From Bryobacteraceae bacterium (GTDB lineage Bacteria > Acidobacteriota > Terriglobia > Bryobacterales > Bryobacteraceae): a DNA stretch of 61,555 nt. Made by a program: the position numbers and the translations under genes. Positions 10,904 to 19,000 of the stretch are shown here, in pieces (the stretch's first letter is position 1; each line of letters opens with the position of its first letter). Location: NCBI GenBank assembly GCA_025928545.1, contig JAICJH010000040.1, positions 1-61,555 on the forward strand, given 5' to 3'. Below the pieces are notes generated by a model that had not been told where the DNA came from, made no database searches, and saw only the letters and a program-made list of their open reading frames with translations.

Positions 10904-10931
10904 AGGCCCGGACTGGTGGTCGTCCGGGCCT
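10904..10931 (-). terminator. Rho-independent terminator of the SYLF gene
   Basis: A perfect 10-bp stem (AGGCCCGGAC / GTCCGGGCCT) with an 8-base loop. On the minus strand it is followed by TTTTCTT. It lies 26 bases past the stop of the SYLF gene. Confidence 0.8.
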
Positions 10932-10956
10932 CCATGAATTGCGATGAATACTGCTG

Positions 10957-11646
10957 TTATTTGTCACGTTGCGGAGACTGAACCTTCAGCGCGCTTTCGA
11001 ACGCGGCCGCGCCAGCGGGAGCCTTCACGTTTCCGGTCAGAACTTCCCGGCTCGTCATCTCCCGTCCATAAAGCTCCTTATCGGTATCGGTATCGGGACG
11101 GAGCGTCGCGCCTTCCAGCGAGATTCCGGCGAAAAGACCACGGGCTCGTGAATAGGCCAGCATTTCCGCGTGCATCGCGGCATCGGTTTGGGCCGACATA
11201 TTCCGCCCCAGCGGTCCTGCGGCAACGGATGCCTCGCCACCCAGGGTGAATTTATCGGATAAAAGGTGGCGCATTCCGCTGTCGTTCATGACCAGCAGAA
11301 CTACGTCGGTCTCAGAAGCGCCGATCTGGAATCCCACACTGCCGCCTTCCACCTGCATGGCTGCGGGAGCGCTCCAGCCGTTGGTTTGGCGACAAACCGC
11401 GAAACCCCGCCCATACTTCGCGCCTACGATGAAGCCGGCTTTCTTCATCCCTGGAATGACGACAACACAGCGCGCTTTGTCGAGCAGATCCGACGGGATT
11501 CCTTTATCGGAGGCTTTCATCATGTCATTTAATGTGTCGGTTGCGGCAGCCAGACGGTCGTCAACCTTGGCTTCTTTATCTGCGGCGAAAGCGGTCATGC
11601 CCATCGCGCCTGCCATTGCCAGAATTAATGCGAACTTTGTTTTCAT
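10957..11646 (-). CDS. SYLF/Ysc84-domain lipid-binding protein, secreted
   Basis: A 229-residue protein with an N-terminal signal peptide (MKTKFALILAMAGAMGMTAFA) and a SYLF/Ysc84 domain over the rest: DLLDKARCVVVIPGMKKAGF, GAKYGRG, WSAPAAMQVEGGSVGFQIG, DVVLLVMN, LGGEASVAAGPLGR, and YSRARGLFAGISLEG. SYLF domains bind phosphoinositides in eukaryotes. The bacterial proteins are envelope-located and associated with stress. The start at 11646 is fixed by AGAAGGAG nine bases upstream and by the signal peptide. A sigma-54-like element lies just upstream at 11674-11691 and a terminator follows the gene, so it is probably a single-gene unit. Confidence 0.9.
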   Translation of the reverse strand: MKTKFALILAMAGAMGMTAFAADKEAKVDDRLAAATDTLNDMMKASDKGIPSDLLDKARCVVVIPGMKKAGFIVGAKYGRGFAVCRQTNGWSAPAAMQVEGGSVGFQIGASETDVVLLVMNDSGMRHLLSDKFTLGGEASVAAGPLGRNMSAQTDAAMHAEMLAYSRARGLFAGISLEGATLRPDTDTDKELYGREMTSREVLTGNVKAPAGAAAFESALKVQSPQRDK

Positions 11647-11673
11647 GCGGTGAACTCCTTCTCGGGGCAGTAG

Positions 11674-11691
11674 AAGCACTGTTATGTCCAA
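11674..11691 (-). promoter_or_regulatory. Sigma-54 type promoter of the SYLF gene
   Basis: Minus-strand sequence TTGGACATAACAGTGCTT has GG-N10-GC with T-rich flanks typical of -24/-12 promoters. The predicted start point near 11664 leaves an 18-base leader that contains the ribosome site. Confidence 0.6.
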
Positions 11692-11834
11692 CGTGCGGGA
11701 TCTTACTGACAAACCAGAACAATGCCCAATTTTAAGCGCGTCAGAAAAGCGAGAAGGCTAAATCCCTGAACGAGCGCATAGCCGCCCCATCCGCGTGAAG
11801 AGAAGAGTTCCGGCGCGAAGATTGACGTTCCCTC

Positions 11835-11850
11835 TGGACATTTTCTTGCA
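11835..11850 (+). promoter_or_regulatory. Sigma-54 type promoter of the CsbD gene
   Basis: TGGACATTTTCTTGCA keeps TGG, ten bases, then the complete TTGCA -12 block. A start near 11862 gives a leader of about 73 bases before the ATG at 11935. It is divergent from the SYLF promoter across 144 bases that could hold shared activator sites. Confidence 0.6.
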
Positions 11851-11934
11851 GGTCCAGACATGACGATCACGGGCATCGACTCGCCCGATCACTCTGCGGT
11901 CGGGAGTTTCATCTGCCCGCAACGAGAACACCCG

Positions 11935-12114
11935 ATGAAACCAAGTACGAAAGATCAGATGGAAGGTAAATTCCACGACGCGAAGGGTTCCGCAAAAGAG
12001 AAGGCTGGCCAGGCGGTAAATAATCCCGACCTTGCTGCCCGCGGCCGCGATGAGAAAATCGCGGGCAAAGTGCAGAACAAGGCCGGGCAGATCGAAAAAG
12101 TCTTCAATAAATAA
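11935..12114 (+). CDS. CsbD-family stress protein
   Basis: A 59-residue hydrophilic, Lys/Ala/Gly-rich protein with the CsbD pattern: MKPSTKDQMEGKFHDAKGSA, then KEKAGQAVNNPDLAARGRDE and two more amphipathic repeats ending KAGQIEKVFNK. CsbD-like proteins are general stress proteins of unknown mechanism; the first was found in the Bacillus sigma-B regulon. The frame is open to 11860, but the family begins at the ATG used here. A sigma-54-like promoter lies upstream and a terminator follows 15 bases after the stop. Confidence 0.88.
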   Translation: MKPSTKDQMEGKFHDAKGSAKEKAGQAVNNPDLAARGRDEKIAGKVQNKAGQIEKVFNK

Positions 12115-12129
12115 ATAACGGACTCATCC

Positions 12130-12177
12130 ATCCGGCTGAGGAGGACGTCTGATGTCTCCCTCCCCAGCCGGATTTTT
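12130..12177 (+). terminator. Intrinsic terminator after the CsbD gene
   Basis: The arms 12130-12144 and 12159-12173 form a 15-bp stem with one mismatch, a 14-base loop, and a TTTTT run directly after the stem. This separates CsbD from the next small gene. Confidence 0.85.
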
Positions 12178-12204
12178 ACGTTTTCTTCACTTCGTTTTTC
12201 GTCG

Positions 12205-12221
12205 TTGGTCCCGCAATTGCG
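12205..12221 (+). promoter_or_regulatory. Sigma-54 type promoter of the lmo0937-like gene
   Basis: TTGGTCCCGCAATTGCG has TTGG and TTGC with ten bases between GG and GC. The expected start is near 12232, about 23 bases before the ATG at 12255. Confidence 0.55.
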
Positions 12222-12254
12222 TGTGTGCACAGCGCGCGATGAGGCGCGCCAACC

Positions 12255-12404
12255 ATGCTGTACACAATTGCCGTCATTCTACTTGTTCTTTGGCTCCTGG
12301 GTATGGTCACTTCTTACACTGTGGGCGGTCTGATACATATTCTTCTTGTTCTGGCCATTGTCTCGATTCTGATCCGCGTCATCCAGGGACGAAGCGCGGT
12401 TTAG
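12255..12404 (+). CDS. Small membrane protein, lmo0937 family
   Basis: A 49-residue protein that begins MLYTIAVILLVLWLLGM and continues with a Gly-Gly turn (SYTVGGLIH) and a second hydrophobic helix (ILLVLAIVSILIRVIQG). This two-helix pattern, length and the C-terminal IRVIQGRS match the lmo0937-type membrane proteins that are common beside stress genes. Function is unknown. GAGG lies 14 bases before the start. It stands between a sigma-54-like promoter and a GC-rich hairpin, with CsbD and DUF1328-like genes on either side, suggesting a shared envelope-stress role. Confidence 0.8.
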   Translation: MLYTIAVILLVLWLLGMVTSYTVGGLIHILLVLAIVSILIRVIQGRSAV

Positions 12405-12413
12405 CAAACCCGA

Positions 12414-12440
12414 AACCCGGGCCCGAACAGGACCCGGGTT
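12414..12440 (+). terminator. Possible terminator after the lmo0937-like gene
   Basis: AACCCGGG and CCCGGGTT can form an 8-bp stem with an 11-base loop ten bases after the stop. The following CTCTCATGTT is only moderately T-rich, so termination strength is uncertain. Confidence 0.45.
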
Positions 12441-12503
12441 CTCTCATGTTCCCGAACTGCGGAACAAAAATCCTCCGGGGGGTAACATTTGCCCGCCCTG
12501 ACC

Positions 12504-12523
12504 TGTAACTGATTGTTGTTACA
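12504..12523. promoter_or_regulatory. Inverted repeat upstream of a sigma-54 promoter (possible activator site)
   Basis: TGTAAC and GTTACA are perfect 6-base arms with an 8-base spacer, ending ten bases before the -24/-12 element at 12534. Another GTAAC occurs at 12482. Dyads near -24/-12 promoters are often enhancer-binding-protein sites. The assignment to the NtrC-type regulator is a guess. Confidence 0.4.
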
Positions 12524-12533
12524 AAGCAACCAA

Positions 12534-12550
12534 TTGGCACCGCACGTGCT
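12534..12550 (+). promoter_or_regulatory. Sigma-54 type promoter of the small-protein/glucan synthase unit
   Basis: TTGGCACCGCACGTGCT contains the complete TGGCAC -24 block and GTGCT at -12 with exactly ten bases between GG and GC. The predicted start near 12561 precedes a short ORF with a ribosome site, a structured leader, the DUF1328-like gene and the glucan synthase. Confidence 0.65.
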
Positions 12551-12594
12551 TTATAGCGCTTTGCCGCATTGGTGGTGGAGAGGAGACGGACCAA

Positions 12595-12708
12595 ATGAAC
12601 ACTAATAACCCTGCACTTGTAATTTTCTCCTTCATCTTCATCGTTCCCGCCCGGCGTGCCCAAACGGGTCATGGCTGGCGCATACGGCATGGGCATGGAG
12701 TGCCGTAG
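12595..12708 (+). CDS. Short ORF, possible leader peptide
   Basis: A 37-codon frame starting ATG at 12595 with GGAGAGGAGA eleven bases upstream. The N-terminal half is hydrophobic (NPALVIFSFIFIV) and the C-terminal half basic (ARRAQTGHGWRIRHGHG). I recognise no family. It is the first frame after the sigma-54-like promoter and is followed by a 178-base leader with alternative hairpins, so it could be a regulatory peptide. It could equally be non-coding: only the ribosome site and position support it. Confidence 0.3.
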   Translation: MNTNNPALVIFSFIFIVPARRAQTGHGWRIRHGHGVP

Positions 12709-12771
12709 TTGGGTTGTTTTGGGTGTTGTTGCCGAAGCCTCAGTTTGGTGTTCGCGGTAACCCGCCCACGT

Positions 12772-12847
12772 CCCCAACGCATTGATTGCACAGTCACCGC
12801 ATCCTGTTGGGGCAACGCTGCATTGCCCCCGAATCTCCAGTTCGGGG
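12772..12847 (+). promoter_or_regulatory. Leader with three overlapping, mutually exclusive hairpins
   Basis: Three perfect 7-bp stems compete. A pairs 12772-12778 (CCCCAAC) with 12806-12812 (GTTGGGG). B pairs 12809-12815 (GGGGCAA) with 12823-12829 (TTGCCCC). C pairs 12827-12833 (CCCCGAA) with 12841-12847 (TTCGGGG). A and B share four bases; B and C share three. A+C and B are therefore alternatives, as in attenuators. A T-rich stretch (TTTAGTTTTT) follows C after seven bases. The ribosome site of the next gene (12871-12877) is not part of any stem. Confidence 0.5.
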
Positions 12848-12886
12848 AATTACTTTAGTTTTTGAATTGAAAAGGAGATGGCAGGC

Positions 12887-13045
12887 ATGAATGGTTGGTC
12901 GATTATTTTCGCAATTACCTCCACAGTGAGCGGAGTCTGGGGAAGTTCTGCCCAATCGGCCGCGGCTATCTTCTCGGCAGCCTTATTCGGATTTCTGTTC
13001 CTGCTTGCTTTGTTCACGAGGGCCATTCGGGGCGCCGTGTGCTAG
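12887..13045 (+). CDS. Small membrane protein, DUF1328-like
   Basis: A 52-residue hydrophobic protein. MNGWSIIFAITSTVSGVWG is followed by a small-residue turn and a second helix (AAAIFSAALFGFLFLLALFTRAIRG). The pattern resembles DUF1328 membrane proteins of about the same length, which appear with CsbD and lmo0937 proteins in stress clusters. The start follows AAAGGAG by nine bases; an in-frame ATG at 12878 is too close to that site. Its stop overlaps the GTG proposed for the glucan synthase, so the two may be translationally coupled. The family call is moderate. Confidence 0.65.
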   Translation: MNGWSIIFAITSTVSGVWGSSAQSAAAIFSAALFGFLFLLALFTRAIRGAVC

Positions 13046-16000
13046 TCGGCGATAACAATCTACCCAATTCCGAAAAACGATCGTCGTATCTGCACAGTTC
13101 GCGGCTGATACTTGCTTTTTTTCCGGCGGATACCGCCGTGGAGCAGACGGGGAAGCGAATCGCGAAAGCGGGCGTGCGTTTCACGCAGCCAGGCGACCGC
13201 AGGGAGCGCAATCCGCGCGTTCGCGGTTACTTCGATCTTCGTCTCGAAGACGAACAGCTGCTGGTGGCGGAAGCGCCGGCATCAACTGTTCAGACGGTGG
13301 TAGAAGATATTCGCCGTGAGCACCCGACTTCCGTCTTCGTCGTTCCCGAAATCTTCACCAATCCGGAGGACGGGCTGGAAGTTGAACCGGCGAACGATTT
13401 CGCATGGGCCCACGATGTGGCCAACGCCGCGTTTCCGCCCACCAGCTCAATCACGCCGTTTATTCGCGACAAACTGGCGATCCTCGAACGTGAGTTCGAA
13501 AAAGCCACTGCGGATCTCATCGCCGGCGCGGCGCTGGGTCACTCGCCCGGTCCGGCGGCCAGTTGGATTCTCGACAACGGCTACCTGGTGCAGAATGACG
13601 CGGAGGAGATTCGCAGCCGTCTGGAGGGTGCGTCGGCGCGCGCCGATCCCGGAGCTAACTTTGCACAGGTTCATGCTCTCGCGTATGGGCTCCTGAAGCG
13701 CAGCGAGCACGAGATTACCGAAGAGGGCATGCATGATGCGCTTCGCGAGTTCCAGACTGTCCGCCCGCTGACCACCGCCGAACTTTGGGGCTTCACGCAA
13801 CTGCTGCGCCTGGCGCTCCTCGAAGAACTCGCGCGTCTCGCCGCGGACGCCGCCAACGCCCAGCAACATCGCGAGGCTGCCTATCTCTGGGCCGACCGGC
13901 TGATAGTGGGGGCGCGTCACGGGGAAGAATCGCAAACCGCCATGCTGCAGGCGATGCAGCGCGAAGCCTACGCATCGAGCGGTACGTTCCTGGCCGCGCT
14001 GTCCGAATTGCTTCAGGGCGAAGAAGAGGCGCTCCCCGCGTTCCAGAGCGCGATCGATCCGGCCGGCCGCACCCTGACCGAGATCGTGCGCGCCGAGAAT
14101 ACGCGCGAGGCGGCCAGATCCGGCGCCGCCGCACGGGCCTTCGGAAGCCTGCGCGCCCTTTCACGCCTGGATGTTCGAAAGGTCTTCGAACGCGTCAGCG
14201 TTGTAGACGAGGAATTGCGCCGCGATCCTTCGGGAGTGTACGCCGCCAGCGATTTTGAAACCCGCGACCGATGCAGACAGGCCGTGGAGCGAATCTCCCG
14301 TTGGGCGGGCACATCGGAACAGGCAGTGGCCCGGATGGCGGTGGATCTCACCACTGAGCAAACCGACCCGTCGAAACGTCTCGTTCCATATTTCCTGGTC
14401 GCGGAAGGTCTGCCGCTGCTGGAGCGCCAGGCTGGCGCGCGGCTTCCTGCCCGGGTCCGTTTTGTGCGCGCTGCCCGCCGCGACGCGGTCGGCTTATATT
14501 TCCTTGCCGTCTTCGCGCTGACCGCGAGTCTGAATACTGTGGCGCTGGAACTCGCCCACGGTGCCGGTGTCCACAGCGACTTCCTTCTCTGGGTGCTCGG
14601 CGCCCTCGCTGTGATTCCGCTGAGCGAACTCGCCATCCAGATCGTGCATGCATTTATCGTCGCGACGTTTCCTCCCTCCAAACTTCCGAGGATGGATTAT
14701 GAGGGGGGAATTCCCGCCGATTGCGCAACGCTCGTAGTCATTCCGATGATGTTAATCGGCGATAGCGCAATCGAAAAAGAGCTCGAAAAACTCGAAATTC
14801 GTTTTCTGGCGAATCAGGATTCGAACCTGTCATTTGCTCTCTTCTCCGATTTTCTGGACGCGCCGGAACGCGACCAGCCCGGAGACGCGGCGCTCGTCGA
14901 TATCGCCGTGAAAGGGATTAACAGGCTCAACGAGCGGCACCAGCGCGGGAACTTTCTGCTCTTCCACCGCTCTCGCGAATGGTCGGAGTCGGAAGGCTGC
15001 TGGATCGGGCACGAACGGAAACGCGGAAAAATCGAAGCTCTGAACGCGCTTCTGACCGGCCACGGCTCCCCCGGCATTCTGCGCGCCGGGCGTCTGACTC
15101 AAACCATCAGGTACGTCATCACGCTCGATGCCGATACCGTGCTTCCTCCCAAATCCGGACGCCGCCTCGTCGAAACAATCGCTCATCCCTGCAACCGCGT
15201 TCAGATCGATCCGCAAACCCGGGTGAGAACCCGCGGCTATACCGTCATTCAGCCAAGAGTGGCGATCACACTTCCCGGAGCCACCGCGACTCGCTTCACC
15301 CGGGTCTTCGCCGATACTTCCGGGCTCGATCCCTACTGCCGCTCCGTCTCCGATATTCAGCAGGATTATTTCAACGAAGGAACCTATCACGGCAAGGCTA
15401 TCTACGATGTCAATGCGTTCGACAGCATTTTGGGAACTCGATTTCCTGCCGAGACCCTGCTGAGCCACGATCTCATCGAAGGCGCCCACGCCGGTGTGGG
15501 CCTCGCCACCGATATCGAACTGCTGGAGAATATTCCGCTCGACTACGCCAGCTTCAGCCGGCGTCAGCACCGCTGGATTCGCGGCGACTGGCAGATCGCC
15601 CCCTGGCTGTTCCCCACGGTTCCCGGGCCACAAGGTCGCATTCCAAATCCGCTCAGCCTCATCAGCCGCTGGCGCATCTTCGACAATCTGCGGCGCAGCC
15701 TGGTGCCTGTGACTGCGCTGCTGTTGCTCCTGTTCGGCTGGATGGCATCCGTGGCGCCCGCCGTCTGGAGCGTCGTTGTGGCGCTGGCGATCGCGATCCC
15801 CGCTCTTGCGCCCTTGCTCGATCGCTGGGCGCGCCAGCTGGAGGGCAGCGTCCACGGCAGGCAGGGAGCCACCGATGAACTCATCAGATCCGGCGTAATG
15901 ACCGCCTTCCTGCCGCATCAGGCGTGGCTGGCGCTGGATGCCATTGTGCGCACCTGTTACAGGGTACGTGTCAGCCATCGCCGCCTGCTGGAATGGCAAA

Positions 16001-19000
16001 CGGCCGATGCCGCGGAGCGCGATGCAGGCCGTCATCTCGATGTCACCCGCCGCCAGTTGACCATCATCTCCGGAATTTCTGCCACCCTCATGCTGGTGCT
16101 CTACTTCTGGCACCGGCTGTTCCCCACGGCCGGGTTTCTCGGGCTGTGGATGCTCTCGCCGTTCCTGCTCTTCTGGCTGAATCGCCCGGCCGTCCGGTCT
16201 CGCTCCGCGCAACTCGGCGAAAGCGACGTGGATTATCTGCGTCAGGTGGCGCGTCTGACCTGGAGATTTTTCGACGATCTTGTCACCCCGGAGAACAACT
16301 GGCTTCCTCCGGATAATACGCAGCTCGCCCTCCGCGTGGAAGTGGCGCGCCGCACTTCGCCCACCAACATCGGGATGTGGTTTATCTCCGCGCTCTCCGC
16401 CCACGACTTCGGCTGGCTCACGGCAGCCGGCATTGCCGAGCGCTGCGGCGCGACAGTCGCTACTCTCGATAAGCTCGAGCGTCACGACGGCCATTTCGTC
16501 AACTGGTATGACACCGAATCCCTGAAGCCGCTCAACCCGCGTTATATTTCGTCGGCCGACAGCGGAAACCTGCTTGGATGTTTCTGGACCGCGGATCGCG
16601 CCATCGATGACCTGCTGAGCGAACCGCTGCTGGCAGCCGTCTGCCTCACCGGCTTGCAGACAACTCTCGCCATTGTCGCTGAGAAAGCCGGCGGTGACCT
16701 CTACCTGAGCGCCCCTTGCCGCGCCACAGCCCGCTTGTTGCGCTCGGAACTGCGCGAGCACGAACTGATTCCGCGGCTCCGTCTGGTGGCGCACTCCGCC
16801 GATCCGTTTCGCGATGTCGGACGCTGGGAATCGGGCTCCGGCGGCGATCGCGCTTACTGGGCCGCGCGTTTTGTATCCGAAGTCGACGCCTGGATAAGCG
16901 TGATCGACCGCAATCTCCGCTGGGTGGAAACGCTGTCCCGCCCCACCGACGACTTCCTGCGTCAGTTTGGCCGCGATGTTCCTTCCCTCCGCAGCGACGC
17001 CCTCCGCGCCATTCCCTCGCTCGAAGATCTGGAAGATGGCATCCCCGCCCTGCGCGCGATTTCGAATCGACCGTTTTCTCCGGAGATGCCGCCCGAAGCT
17101 TCCGCCTGGATAACGCAGCTGAAGAACGAAATGAAGGAGGCGGAGAAGAATGCCGCCGCCACCGTGTATGAACTTCGCAGGCTCCAGGAATCGATCAGGC
17201 GTTTCGCCGACGAGATGAATATCGGGACGCTTTACGACGCGCGCAGGCGCCACCTCGCCGTCGGTTATATCGCCGAAGGTCCTCCGGTATTTACCAGCCA
17301 CTACGATCTGCTGGCCAGTGAATCGCGTCTGACCAGTCTGCTTGCGATTGCCAAGGGCGATGTACCCATCGAACACTGGTTCGCGCTCGGGCGTCCCATG
17401 CGCACCGAACCGCAGGGGCGGCAACTCCTGTCGTGGAGCGGCACCATGTTCGAATTCCTGATGCCGATGCTGTTCACCAACAGCTATGAGAACTCTCAGC
17501 TTGACCTTGCCTGCCGCAATGCGGTCAACGGCCAAATCCTTTTCGGGAAACGCTCCTCCATCCCGTGGGGTCTGTCTGAATCCGCCTACAGCGCGCTCGA
17601 TTTCCGGCAGACATACCAATACCAGGCCTTCGGCGTACCTGAACTCGCCCAGAATCCGGACGTCGATTGCAGGCTCGTCGTTTCGCCGTACGCGGCTGTG
17701 CTCGCCCTCATGTTTCACCCGCGCGCCGCGATAGCAAACCTGAAAACGCTTGAGCGCGAGTCCGCCATGAAAGGCCCCATGGGCTTCTATGAAGCCATTG
17801 ACCACTCGCGAACCTCAACCCCGGAAGGCAAAGGCGGCGTCGTTATTTATTGCTACATGGCGCACCACCAGGGTATGTCCCTCGCCGCGCTCAATAATTT
17901 GCTGAACGCGGATATTATCCGGCAGCGATTTCATTCCGACCCCCGCATCCGCGCCGTGGAATCTCTTCTCTACGAGCGCATTCCGCTGGCTCGGCTGCGC
18001 ATCACCCAGCGGCGCGCCCCATCGCCCGTTACAGCGCGCAAGCCAATTGAAGGCTCCGTCGAACGCGTGGTGTCGTCGAAAACGACTCTCCCGCAGACGC
18101 TCCTGATGGGCAACGGCCGCTATTCCGTCATGCTCACAAATTCGGGCTCCGGCTATAGCCGCTGGAATCAGTTCGATGTCACCCGCTGGCGTCCCGACGC
18201 CGCTCTCGATCAATGGGGCACCTTCATCCTGCTGCGCGAAGGCCGCCCCAACGCTACCTGGTCCGCCACCTTGCAACCGTTTCCCAACGATAAGCGCGAG
18301 TCTTCCGTCAGTTTCTCCGCCAACCGGGCTGAGTTCCGCCGTGTCTTTGTCGGCATCGAATCCATCATGAAAGTTGTCGTGAGTACCGATGACGACGTCG
18401 AAGTCCGCCGTGTCGTTCTCCTCAACAACACACGGCGTCGCCGGTTTCTCGAAATCACTTCCTTCGCCGAACTCGCCCTCGCGCCGCCCGCCGCCGATGC
18501 CGGCCATTCCACCTTCAGCAAGCTCTTCGTTGAAACGGAATATGACGAAGGCGCGATCATTGCGCATCGCCGTTTGCGCGCTCCCGACGATCCTCCCGTC
18601 TGGGTCGCCCACATACTCGTCGGCGCTTCCGGCAACGTGGAATTCGAGACTAACCGCCAGACTTTTCTCGGCCGCGCGCGAACCATCTCAAATCCGGAAG
18701 CCCTCGGCAGATCTCTCAACGCCAGCGCCGGTGCGGTGCTCGACGCCGCCATGAGTCTGCGCTGCCGCGAAACCCTGGAGCCGCGCGGCAAACTGGAACT
18801 CTCTTTCCTAACGATGGCGGCGGCCTCCCGCGACGACCTGCTGAAGCTCATTGCCAAGTACCGGCGTCCCGAAGCCGTCGCCCGTGTGCTCGAACTGGCC
18901 TGGACCCACGAGCAACTCGAATTCCGCCATCTTCAGATCGGCGCCGATACTGCCCACTGCTATCAACAATTGGCCGGTTATCTGTTTTTCCCCTCCACAC

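Noticed and set aside
12895..13038. TTG-started N-terminal extension of the glucan synthase
   Set aside because: It lies entirely inside the DUF1328-like gene in another frame, with no ribosome site; GTG13039 after it is more plausible.
14830..17805. A 991-codon open frame on the minus strand inside the glucan synthase
   Set aside because: It is antisense to a strongly supported gene, shows no domain motif, and such long antisense frames are expected from the GC-rich third positions of the sense gene.
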